Source: Ailanthus altissimus (taxonomy: Eukaryota > Streptophyta > Magnoliopsida > Sapindales > Simaroubaceae). From it: a DNA stretch of 64,000 nt. The DNA lies in the NCBI GenBank assembly GCA_946807835.1, contig OX327712.1, forward strand, positions 19,300,001-19,364,000, written 5' to 3'. This document shows positions 1 through 11,279 of the stretch, one piece after another. The position numbers were made by a program, and so were the translations under genes. The notes under the pieces are model-generated. The model was given only the letters and a program-made list of their open reading frames with translations. It had not been told where the DNA came from and ran no database searches. Each line of letters begins with the position of its first letter. The stretch's first letter is position 1.

Positions 1-2412
1 GCCCTTGAAACTCTTGCAGTTGTAACTAAAGAGATTATTAACAGTGTTAGCAGATACTCCGAGTTGTCAAAAGAGACATGAAATTACTATTAGAATTATA
101 ATAAATAGATGTGTTAGTTAAATCAATATAAGTTCAATCTATATAAGAAAGAGTCAAATTAAGAGAATGAAAACTTGACATATATCTGTATATTGTAGTT
201 TGATCATCATCTTGATAAGTTAATCTTTTGCAAGCTCCATATGATTGTAGTTCTTTTTTTCTAAGTCCATAATTGCAGTCAAATTAAAGCGAGTATCTAT
301 TCTTTCTTCTTTCTCAGAGATACGAAACCTCGAATTTCATAAAGTGGGTAAGAACTTTCTTACCCATTTTAACTCCATAAGAATTGAATACCCACTATCT
401 TTTCCTCTCATAACTTTTTAATTATATATGGGAAGCACTGTAGTGAATAATGATTAGTGATTACTTATTATAAGGATTTTTGTAGTAAATATATAATTAA
501 TTAATTTCATTTTTTAACTCATGAGATTAATTAAAGTATAAATGGGATAATTAAAATCTTAATTAAAAATGAGGAGAATTGATGATTGGGGGCAAAGGTC
601 TTAAGCATATATATGATCAGATTTCTTATGTGAAAAAGTAAATATATTTTAACCAAAGATTAAATTGATGTACTTACAAGAATAAAATCCCCAGAAAAGT
701 GTTAAAGAAGAGTGCTTTCATTATTCAAGGGGTGTTTCTTATAATTAAGAAAAATTAGTGGTCAGAAGGAAGGTATATGAAAAGTTTAAGGGGTGTCTCT
801 GATTTTTACTTACCCACTATTTTGTGTTATTAATTAATAAATTATGGTGCCAAAGCGGACAAAACATAGAGAACGACAAAGAGGGGTAGGTATAAATTCG
901 AGTAAGTGGGTCCCACCCAAGAACATCTAGTTGACTTTTTGACTGTCTGAGAGCTCGGGCACGTACACGTGGCATCATGCAAAAAAAGTTTTTTTTAAGT
1001 CCTTAAAACCGGCTGAATTGCAGCTCCGATTCTGTTTTGAGCTCCGATGCTTGTAGCCTACTTCATGCTTTTTGTTCTTTTTCAAATACTTATGTTTCCA
1101 TATCCACTTAAAGTTAATTGGAAAAAAAAAAATTGAATTTATTGAATTGAATTGAATTGAATCAACCATTTTTGATTGGTTTAATTTGATTTGATTTATG
1201 GTTGGTTTTTAATCAATTTTATTTATTTAAAATTAATTGGTTCGATATAATTTAAAATTAAATAAAATATATTTAAAATAGATTAAATTAAAAAAAGGCA
1301 ATCAAATCAAACTAAATTGATTTTATTTAGTTTAATTTAGTTTTTAATACTTAAATTGATCGGTTTGATTTTGCTTTGAATCAAAATTGAATCGAAACCA
1401 AATTTGTCTACCCAATTTTAAAATTCACTTATACATTAATATATATATATAACTACAAATTTTGAATACGTAACCAAAAACTTAAAAGAACTTTAAAAAA
1501 AAATAATAATAACTCATACCATAAATTTGGTTTGTGATAGCCTTTCTCTTATATGAAACCAAATTTTGAGACACGCCTCTACTATAAATCTCTTTTCCTT
1601 GTCTACTTCCATAAAATTGGATATATAATTAAAATTTTAAAATGTATAGTAAAATTTTTTTGAAACAAATAATTAAAAATTAAAGCCAAATATATAACAA
1701 ATATAAGATTAAAAAAATTAAGCTTAATTTAATCACAATATGGAGCAAATAAAAATTTTATTTATGTAATTTATAAATGATTTTTTTAAAATATTTTGGA
1801 CTAAGGGGGCCACCACTGCTTAAAATATACTATACATTTGCTTCATGGTGGTTTTATAAATCATAAATATATTTCTTTTCATCAAATGTTTTTTATCAAA
1901 TAAAATATAAACTAACCTCTTCATTTTGGTGTGAGCATAATTCAAATTTCAAACCTCTGGTACCACCTTAAGAACTATCAAAACCAACAATATTAATTTC
2001 TATTTTTTTTTATAGTTTGAAACATAATCACAAATATAAGTTAAGAGTCATGTGCTTTGACAACTTAAAAAGAGTTAATTTAGAATGTCTTGAGTTCACT
2101 ACTTGTCACATGTTAATCCTTTATTAGACCACTGTGTGGTACTGATGATATCACTAATGGTTTTAGAATTTGCTTTGCACAAATCTGAAAAACCTGAAAA
2201 CAAACACTTGCTTTCATATCAGAAATGGTCTGTAGTCTTAACACAACCTTACTAGGGAAAAAAATTGCCAGCTTCAATCAGCTAAAGAATTTCACTAGCC
2301 ATTTTTGAAGTTACAAGGAACTCAGAGCTTGTGTAAAGTTATTCTTTTTCAGATATTATTGCAAGGTCAGTTTCTAACAAAGAACTACTTGGTAGGAGAA
2401 AATTTCAGAACT
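1..2412. other. A+T-rich intergenic DNA, no gene seen
   Basis: No coding frame with family resemblance was found on either strand. The stretch 1130-1440 is built from short AATT/TTGAATT words in both orientations and ends in a TCTACCCAATTT-like motif. It resembles the two longer A+T-rich foldback regions at 6868-7190 and 11905-12893. The last few hundred bases should hold the 3' UTR and downstream region of the minus-strand methyltransferase gene that ends at 2413. Confidence 0.5.
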
Positions 2413-5400
2413 TCATGTAGGCCTTTGAAACTTCCCGTGAACCCACACCCTTTGCATGCTCTTTCCCTTTTGGCGATTTACTGATTTGACACAACAATAT
2501 TCAAGTTCAACCTGCAGGAGCATATGCACAGCAACTTAAGCAGTTGCTAAAATAATTTTTCCTTTGTTAAAAAAATAACAAAAACCTTTCGGAGTCAAGT
2601 CCAAATTTAATAATAATGTCTGATTCATCATTTACTGAGTACAATTGACTTGAAGAAATTTTACATCTTTGGTTTTAAGAAGTCACCGGAATTAATACAA
2701 TCAAGAGTCATGCAGAGAATGACAATTCTAATTGCAAATGATAGTGAGTTTCTTCAGTGCCTATTATTGCCAAGTAAACAGCACTGCAAACAGTATGGTT
2801 TACCGCAAACTAATAGCAAGAAATTTCTACCTCAATGAAGCCAGCATTGACAAAAAGGCTCCTGACAGTATCTATAGTGAAGAAATAAGAACGGGTTCCA
2901 TCTATTCGCATGTACTCCCTGAACCCCACTCTCTGTTCTGGCTTGAATCGCAGCATAGTCATGTCATATAGGCCTGAGTTGACCATACATAATTTGTTGT
3001 TAAGTGCTTGATGTATCAAGATTATATTCAAAATTAAGGAAAGAACTAAGAGTGAGAAACAAAGATTTCAAAAACCTCTAGTTTAAATATTTTATTAATC
3101 ACACAGAGTAATTTTGTAATATAGTGGTACCATAATCCCTAAATAAGAGCAGGCCACCAGGCTTCAAGACAGAGTGGCACTCCGCAATGGATGCTGGCAT
3201 CCTTTGGAGTGGTACTGCTGATAGTGTGAATATCTGAAACGTTACAAAACAAAGGACACAATTTGATATCCATACAATTATTGTTAAAATCTTTTCTAAT
3301 AGAATAAAATAGAATACAGAAACTTGGGGGTAAAGATCACAAAAGAGATGAAGATGGTGGGTTACTAATGACATTAGATCAAGCAAAGTACGCAAATCTC
3401 GGGGTTCCTAGATGGGCCTATAGTCTACAGCTGTACATGCTTAAGTGATTATGGGCAAACAAAATCACATACCAATGTGATAAAGTCCACGCCGCCAATA
3501 CAACAGCCACTTTCTCTCAGCAAATGTGTTGAGTTTGTTCTATTTTTCTCTTCAATATCTGGAGAATCAAACATAACTCCCTAGTTCAGGACATACATGA
3601 AGCCATATGTGAATTACATAAGCTATAGAGAGGAAACAAATCGGTTAAGTTAGAAACCTGAAAACCAACGATGTTGCTTTTGTGGATAACTTTCCCGGCA
3701 AGAGTTGCAAGCCAACCACTCTGGAAAACCAACAGCAGAGAAATCACAATAGAATGGACAGAAACGAACTTTTAGTGAGCCTACTTTTGTGGCATCCACA
3801 AACTCTTTTGCCTTCTCAAGAATCTCAGAGCTACAATCACAGGCATATACCATGATATTCTCATTGCCACTACAAAAGAAAAAGAAAGGACTTATTTGCA
3901 ATAATTCCAGCTAAAAAATGAAAAAAAATAAGTCACTAGAATTATCTTATGTATGTTCAATGCTGGTCACAACAATTGGCCAAGTGCTAGAAGCTCAAGT
4001 ACTACGAAGATTATCCAAATTGCAAACATTGATGATTCCACAAGATCTAGTTTCGTTCAAGTAATGGATTCTAGCCAATTGAAAAGATCTTCTGATCAAT
4101 CCAAAGATCATTTCGATTCCATTAGTAATGAGGATTCGGAATATCACATATTGATCAATCAAAGAGATATTCAACAACTAAAAGAAAGATCGATTCTTTT
4201 TCTTTGGGATCCTTCCTTTCTTCAAACAGAACGAACAAAGATAGAATCAAACCGATTCCCTAAATGCCTTTTTGGATATTCCTCAATGTCCCAGCTATTC
4301 ACAGAACATGAAAGGCAGATGAATAAGCATCTGCTTTCGGAAGATTCGAAGAATTTCTTGGGAATCCTACAAGATCCATTCATTCTTTTTCTCTGACAGA
4401 TGGTAAGAACTTCATTTGGGTTCGAATCCTACTGAGAGGTCTACTAGAGATCAGAAATTGTTGAAGAAAGAAGAGGATGTTTCTTTTGTCCCTTCCAGAT
4501 GATCAGAAAATAAAGAAATAGTTAATATATTCAAGATAATTACGTATTTTGTCTCAATTCATCCTATTTCATCAGATCCAGGATGTGATATAGTTTCGAA
4601 TGATGAACTGGATATGGACAGTTCCAATAAGATTTCATTCTTAAACAAAAATCTATTTTGATTTATTTCATCTATTCCATGACCAGAACAAAGGGGATAC
4701 ACGTTACACCACGATTTTGAATCAGAAGAGAGATTTCAAGAAATGGTAGATCTATTCACTCTATCAATAGCCGAGCCAGAAAAAAAAGTAAAAGGTCCCG
4801 ACAAGAAAATGATCCTATTTGACCGTTGTACATCACTAACATCAGGAAATGGAATAATCAGAAATTCCGAGTAACTGACCAAGCCGCTAAAGTAGCTAAA
4901 GTGGTGATAAATCCCATTATAAAATAGGTCCTAGAGAAAGTCCATCTATTCCCAATCGCCAGTCAAAATAAAAAAAAGTGATCCATTTATAATCCTCTGC
5001 CAACTAGATTAATGGATTGTCCAATTGGAAATGATAACAAAATGCATAGGTCGTTAGAAGGAGTTCTAAGACACATATATATATTGTATACCCTCTAGTC
5101 ACCATGTTATTTTAATATACTACCAAACAATTTTTTGATTATCAGTGAGATCTTGTCATTCTAACTTCCTCTGAAACATTTCTGTAATGTTCCGCTATCA
5201 CCAAGAAAAACTCAAATGTTGAGGTTTCATTGATGGTGAATAAATATAATACGAAGAAATAGATGTTACAGTATGACCATTACCAACATTGTCATGAGTA
5301 GCCAATGCTAACAAATTTTATAAAAACCATTTCCAACATCGTCATGAGTAGCCAATGCTACCAAATTTCATAAACAAAGACCAATAAATGAACATCAGCT

Positions 5401-6318
5401 TACATCCTTCTCATTTGACAGAAGTATCAAAGTGAAACTCTCTAGACAGGTGGGGCTAATAAAATCTTATTGGGCAAGCAAAGAGCTACAAAAATTTCAA
5501 AATTTCTGACCTTGATCAGGTTATGTAAGGGGAAAATGTTTCCCACCTACAAAGAACATCGTATCATCCACTTGAAATCTCTATAAACTCAATCTTCCGG
5601 AAATCAAAAGTTGATTAAGTACGGAAAATTTCTGTGCTTTATGGAACAATTGCAAGTTTACAAACTCAAAAAGGCAACTTCAGTGATAAAATTAGGCATT
5701 TCAGGTATCGTCCGCAAAGCAATTGGTAAGATTATAACTTATTAGTATTAAAGGTTAAGCTAATCAAATGAAGTTCAAGGGATTAATGGTCTAAAACATC
5801 ACAGATATCAAGCAAGGTGCCCAGACAAGAACATCTAAAAGAAGAAAATTCATAAGATTACCGCAATATTGGAAGAGCAGTACTGCCATTACCGCAACCC
5901 ACTTCCAAAAGCTTACAAGATTCCCCACAAGAAACTAGTTCTGGGAATTCCTTCAGTAAATACCTTCTCTCCTGTACAAATCAATTACTACCCACAAACT
6001 TATCAACAAAGCATAAACCAAATTTATGAAAATAAATAATTTTTAAGTGTTTGAGCTTTGCACCTTGAAGAACTTGCCAGAGGAGTGGCGGCTGTGAAAT
6101 CTTTTCCATGCATCTGAGTCCTTTTCTGGTTGTTCTTCTTCACAAGAAGAAGAAAATGGAAGTAAATGGTGTTGGAGAGAAGGGTCATTTTCAATTTCTT
6201 GTTTCAAGACTTCCCATTCGAAGTCTTTTGAGTGATACTCTTCTGCTTCTTTTGATGATACACTCATTTTTCTGTTATTTTTTTTTTTTTCTCTTCGGTT
6301 GAGAGAAAATTCTGACAT
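2413..6318 (-). CDS. tRNA N3-methylcytidine methyltransferase, METTL2/METTL6/TRM140 family
   Basis: SAM-dependent enzyme that should place m3C in the anticodon loop of tRNAs. Seven exons join in frame to 335 codons: 6064-6318, 5862-5971, 3658-3869, 3473-3558, 3131-3233, 2831-2973 and 2413-2511. The order of family hallmarks is complete: [15 protein letters not shown] then [12 protein letters not shown] at the exon 1/2 join, the SAM motif [10 protein letters not shown] (residues 106-114), the acidic motif [22 protein letters not shown], the post-motif [13 protein letters not shown], then LYDMTMLRF, and a C-terminal WVHGKF. All introns are GT-AG. The start at 6318 is an ATG; a second ATG 17 codons in would remove only a Lys-rich extension. 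Intron 2 carries a plastid DNA insertion. Which tRNAs are modified cannot be told; family assignment is secure. Confidence 0.93.
3950..4790 (+). pseudogene. ycf2: Nuclear insertion of chloroplast DNA: decayed ycf2 fragment (NUPT)
   Basis: From about 3953 the plus strand encodes 147 codons that read like the chloroplast protein Ycf2, including [45 protein letters not shown] and [11 protein letters not shown]. After about 4390 the match continues in other frames: a SFVPS/ENKE stretch near 4480-4520, [10 protein letters not shown] near 4560-4590, and [16 protein letters not shown] near 4700-4745. Several indels and stops separate these pieces, so it is a pseudogene. It lies in intron 2 of the methyltransferase gene, on the opposite strand, between two well-supported exons. 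It is therefore nuclear and not a plastid contaminant. The level of decay suggests an old transfer. The left edge is near 3950; the right edge is uncertain. Confidence 0.88.
4791..5090 (+). other. Possible continuation of the plastid insertion
   Basis: This stretch directly follows the ycf2 remnant and has the codon-like texture of plastid coding DNA, with ATTCCGAGTAACTGACCAAG near 4864 and CCATCTATTCCCAATCGCC near 4940, but no intact frame. By memory it resembles part of a large plastid gene such as ycf1, but I cannot confirm this. Beyond about 5090 the base texture returns to ordinary A+T-rich intron. Confidence 0.35.
5277..5375. repeat. Two-copy tandem repeat, 50-bp period, in METTL intron 2
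   Basis: The block GTCATGAGTAGCCAATGCTA starts at 5291 and again at 5341. The flanking words CCAACATYG and CAAATTTYATAAA are also repeated. It is a local tandem duplication inside the intron, of no obvious function. Confidence 0.8.
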
Positions 6319-6867
6319 AATCTAGTTAACTGTTTAAGGTTTCGGAAGTACTATGGGCTTGTCCCGGCCTCTTCTTGTTTGGGCTAGAATTTTTTTTCAG
6401 CCCAACTTACAAAAGCCCATAATGATGAAATGTGTAAAAAAAAAAGAGAGACGGAGAGAGTATAAGTATGTTGATTTTATTTTATTTAAAAGCTTTTGCC
6501 AATAATTTATCATCATTTTTTCGGTCATTTATCCAAATAAAATGGCATAAAGTCTTGACATAGTGATATCGCTTGTATATAGAATGATCAATGTACCTAT
6601 GTATACTAAGCAATATGGATATAATATCTATGTTGAATAATAATACATGATAGGAGAAGTAATCAAATGTGAGTAAAGGATTAGATTATACATGCTAAGC
6701 AAGATTATCTTTCTTCTTTGAGTGAGAGCAAGGTTCTGAGTCTGTCTCTTGAGATTCGAGGGAAAATGATGCATGCGACTTGGTCCCAAGGTCATGTAGA
6801 TTGATTGAGAACAACCACGGAAGAAATTTCAAATAAAATGAGACTAATGGTAGTAACATTTCGCGTT

Positions 6868-7190
6868 AAATTAAGGGTAGGTAAAAAATTACCAAACTAA
6901 ATCAAATTTAAAAAATTAAATTCAGTTTGATTTTTCTCTTGATCGATTTAGTTATTAATTTGATCTTTTAAATTGAAAACAGAATTAAAAAATTAAATTT
7001 AAAAAAATAAAAATAAAATTTAAAAAATTGAATCAAATTAAAAATAAATTTAAATTAAATTTATTTGAACCAAATTAAAAAATCTAACCAAACTTATAAA
7101 TCGAACAGGTTCAATTAGATTCACTATCATCGATTTAATTTTTAATTTTATTTTTTAAAAAATAAATTCAATTTGTCCACCCTTACACGC
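6868..7190. repeat. A+T-rich foldback element between METTL and the ethylene receptor gene
   Basis: The stretch opens with AAGGGTAGGTAAAAAATT and closes with AATTTGTCCACCCTTAC, an imperfect inverted terminal pair. Between them lie alternating AAATTAAA/TTTAATTT words that could pair as a long hairpin. It has no coding potential. The same layout appears at 11905-12893 and, less clearly, near 1190-1420. A MITE-like element is possible, but clear target duplications were not identified. Confidence 0.45.
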
Positions 7191-7973
7191 GCTGAGCTAT
7201 TGGACCGACTCATTTGCCTCGTCAAAAAAGCAAGCGGTGGTAGAAATGTCCACAAAGAATGATGCTTTTTCTTTTTCCATATAATACGGAGTTGAAGACG
7301 AGTGTTAATTGAGCATGCGCCGCCCTCGTTCGGTTGTCCTCGTGTATGGTGGCCGTACAAACACTCAATTCTTTTAGCTCAACAGCTGGTACATGTAGTG
7401 GAGATTCAGAGATGTCAATGAAAACGACAACGCTTCTAACTCAAATTGGACCATCAACTTTTCCTCAGCAAAAGCGACAGTTGCTAGCTTTCTGTAACAT
7501 GAACTTAAATCTTATCACGTGAATGTCAACAAGTTCAAGTAATAAAACCATCTGCCTGCTGCTTTTAAGTTTGGAAATCAGTCCAAGGGATCTCATATGA
7601 CTGAGATATCGCTATCGTTATCGCTACAGTATACAATTCTGCTATAATTTACTTAAATCACATGAATCCAATATATAAAATATTTCCAGTGTAATTTTCA
7701 TTTTGCGTAATCCATGCTTAAGTTTCTTTTACCATTTGATGAACATTTGGGTAACTTCACATCATGTTGCTTACCCTTTCTATGAAAATTTACTAATGCA
7801 GCCTACTGAACCATACAGTTAGCAAAATTTGATAGCTACAAGCCTACAATTTTGCATCAGACACGGTGAACGCCATGTTTAACATTTCTATGCTTGAACT
7901 TTGCAGGTGGCACTGATTAAAATCCTCCAAAGGCATTATCTATTGAAGGGTGGGAAATGTCTAAACTTCCCCT

Positions 7974-10769
7974 TCACACTCTTTCACCTGCTTGTTGCAG
8001 AACTCTTCGAAGTTCATCTGCCATTCCTTGTAAGAGAACAGGTTTCCGAATCAATCCATTCATTCCCATCTGAATACACCGCTCCCACACATTTTCCTCA
8101 GCACTCGCTGTCAAGGCTATAATCAGTGGCCAACTATGGCTACGGAACTTCCGAATTCTCATTGCAACTTCAAATCCATCCATTTCTGGCATGTGAAGGT
8201 CCAGAAAAACAATTCTAAAAGAATTTTCAGCCACACTAAGTGCACTTAGGCATTCAAACCCAGATGAAACAGCAACTACTTCACAACCTAACTTCTCAAG
8301 CAGCTTCTTGGTCACAGTCCGATTCACATCATCATCATCAGCTAGAACTACCCGAAGGCCTCGGAACTGAAAGTTGGGGTTTGATTGCTCGGTTGAATTT
8401 GCCGCGGGAAATATGGTTCTTCCATATGATGGTCTCATTTGAAACCTAAGAACAAGTGTCATCCTTTGTGCAAGACCCATAGAATTTGGGGATATCCATA
8501 TGTTACCTTGCATCATCTGCAAATACATATTTTTTAAATAGAAAAGTAAGCATCTCATATTACTAACATTTTAATATTAGCAACATTGTAACAAGCATCT
8601 AATATTATATTTTTGCATATATTGCAATAGTAAGGTAAATGAAGTCTGTGCTGAAGAGTATGCTGCAGTTTAAAGGGCAATTTGATGAAATGTCAAATTA
8701 ACAAAATTTCTTTTCTTAGTCACATATTTCATGTTTGATAATCTTGTACAAACTAAACGATTAAAAAGAGGTTAATGAGTCAAACTGCTTAATATAGGTT
8801 GGGTTATGAACATATTGACACAACAAAATTATCTAACTGCTCAACTAGTTAGACAAGTCAACCTCAACTCAACCTGACTTTCTTCTAGCAAAAACTAGTT
8901 ACTACCATATGAGTTGAAACAAAATGCAATATTTCATTAATACATCCACAAAACTCAAATCATTTTTGATAAAAGAACATCAGTTGTACAAAATAAAAAT
9001 TATAGACAAGCAGTTTGGGAACTCACCTTCACAAGTTTTTTGCACATGCTGAAATTGAGGCCCTCCTTGATTTCATTGCTATTTTGCCTCCAAGCATTTT
9101 TGGTTGAGAGCAATCCATCTGGCTGAGAATTAACCTCTCTAATATCTATTTCAAACTTTATATATACATAGTCATCTGGCTTACTTGACCTCCATAACAT
9201 TGACATTTTATCATTCTTGTCCTCGCTACCACTCCTTGAGGAAACCCGAAATAAAACAGTTCCCCCTCCATCATAGATGTTTAATAGATAACCCACTATA
9301 TGCAAAATCACTTGAAAGGTCCTTTTCTCATCACCTATAACCTGATCAGGCAAAGAGCTCTGAACATCTAATGCGAAGCCAAAGCCTTTGTAAACAGACA
9401 AGCACCTCGCAAGGCAAGAAGCTTCCTTAAGCATGGAATGCAGCCGAAAGGGCCTCATTTCCAATGGGAACCTTCCATCATCTCTCACTGGAATCTCCAT
9501 TGCATCATTAATCAGAGTTGAGAGAACATTGCTGGTTTTCACCAACGTATCAACAATAATCTTCTGCTCAAAGGTCATATTCTCATCATTAAACATCGAA
9601 AGCAGGCCCACAATCGAGTACATTGGTCTCCTCATCCCATGACTCATCACCTTCTGAAATGAGTTCCTTGCCTGGCTTGCCATCATGGCATTCTTCTTCG
9701 CCTGTTGCAATACACGATTTTGCTCGCCTAGCTTCTCTCTCATAAGCTGGGATTCTTCAAGAACTGCAGCATGGGAAAGAGCCACAGCTACCTGATCAGC
9801 AACCACTTCCACTATTTCCATTTCACCAATGCTCCAAACCCTTGAATTTGCATTTGGAAGCACCAAAACAAGTATAGCATAACAAGTATCAACCAATTCA
9901 GGTGTACCCCCTTTGAAGTTTGAAACTCGAAGCATTGGCATCCGAGTTGCTGACACTGCACCAGCCGCATCAGAACCAGCACCACTGGCAGCACCAAGTG
10001 CTGAATCTGGCCTCAAAATCCTCACTCCTTTGCTCTCTCTTATCTCCAACACATCAGGATCATTAATTGGAATGGACAGGTTAAAACTATTTGAAGGACT
10101 AGCTCTCAACTCATGCGTGAGGTTCATCTCAGTTCTAGTCTCATTTGGCATCCAAACTGCACAATTATGTAAATCCAAAGTCTTAGAAAGCTCAACCAGA
10201 GTGGTATATAATATAGTATGCTTATCAAGTGACTTCCTAATTTCCCGCGTTAACATCCGAACGTGCCAACTCGCTTCCTTCTGCTTCTTCATCATTCCAA
10301 CTTCTTGGTCTAACTCCAGCACATTTTGCTTCAAAAACAACTCCCTCACTTTCCATTTCAGAAGGAGAGGGATCAAAGTCAAAAGGGTGATTGCAGTGGC
10401 ACACGAGACAAGGGCTGTTAGGAATTTGGCAATAGTGAGGCATAACATTAACTGGAATGAGTGAGGGCCATAATAAGTCCACCCATTGAGCAAATGGGTC
10501 AATCCACAAAGCACTATAAAAGCTATAAACTGAAGGAGGACCCATTTGAATGGTACATTTGAGCAGCTAACAAAGTAAAGTAGCTCAAGAGGTATTGAAA
10601 AATAGGCTATTGCAATAAAGAAATCACTCACTTTTTGGCAGTCAAGAATTTTCTGTATGCTCCAAAGACCCTCATCATCACAGTTGCAATTTGCATACTC
10701 ATGATCAGTGGCAGAAACAGAGATAATAAGATAAAAAAGCACGAATCCAAGTGTTAATGCTCTTAACAT
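7974..10769 (-). CDS. EIN4: Ethylene receptor, subfamily II (EIN4/ETR2 type)
   Basis: Endoplasmic reticulum ethylene receptor, a negative regulator acting through CTR1. Two coding exons, 9027-10769 and 7974-8516, give 761 aa, close to Arabidopsis EIN4. The first ATG is at 10769. An N-terminal hydrophobic segment (about 5-19), typical of subfamily II, precedes NCNCDD (dimer-forming Cys). Three membrane helices follow at about 50-67, 76-93 and 107-137; the second carries the copper/ethylene ligands Cys88 and His92 in VLCGLTHL. Then come a GAF domain (about 190-340), a histidine-kinase-like region with His377 in MSHGMRRP but degenerate ATP-binding boxes, and a C-terminal receiver with acidic DDDD near 641 and phospho-acceptor Asp687 in [11 protein letters not shown]. 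It could be the ETR2 paralogue; the length and SHGMRRP context favour EIN4. All key residues look intact. Confidence 0.94.
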
Positions 10770-10790
10770 TGTACCCAAGTGACCAAATTT

Positions 10791-11278
10791 CTAATCCATT
10801 TATGGAAACAACAAACAAATAAAGAAAGAAAACGATGCTAACTATAGTCCTCAAACTCAACTTTATTCACTTGAACAAAACTTTACATGGAAACTCAATT
10901 TATAAAGATAAGGTGAGGAAAAAAGAAAAAAAAACATATATATACATACATATATATATATATATATGTACAGATTTTGCAATAATCCAAGATCTAATAG
11001 ACCCTTCACTAGATTTGAAGATCTAACATACCCATCTTCTTAAAACTCCATAAATTTGATTCTTTTCTAATTAATAAAAAATGCTTGCTATTGTTGTAGG
11101 TCCTTAACCAAAAGATGAATTGAATTTATAGAAGAAAAGTTTATGATTTCTTCAGTTCTATAGATTTAGAACAAGAAATCAATAAACGCCGAAACTTTTA
11201 TACCAAAAGACTAAAAGAAATAAAATCGCGAGATTGACAAGACTCAGATATCAAAAAGTGAAAATTCAAAGAACCCAC
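10791..11278 (-). other. Probable 5' UTR intron of the ethylene receptor gene
   Basis: Read on the minus strand, a good donor (CTCGAG|GTGGGTT, at 11279/11278) and an acceptor (GGATTAG|AAATTTGG, at 10791/10790) bracket this stretch, about 20 bases upstream of the start codon. Subfamily-II receptor genes often have an intron in the leader. A TA microsatellite sits inside at about 10938-10968, and a CT-rich tract at 11476-11500 would lie in the leader or promoter. This is inference from splice signals only; a cDNA would decide. Confidence 0.45.
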
Positions 11279-11279
11279 C

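Noticed and set aside
3950..4790. Plastid contamination or mis-assembly as the source of ycf2
   Set aside because: The copy is frameshifted and sits between METTL exons that splice in frame, so it is most simply a nuclear insertion.
7148..7522. Open frames on both strands upstream of the methyltransferase start
   Set aside because: Short, with no family resemblance and partly in an A+T-rich repeat edge.
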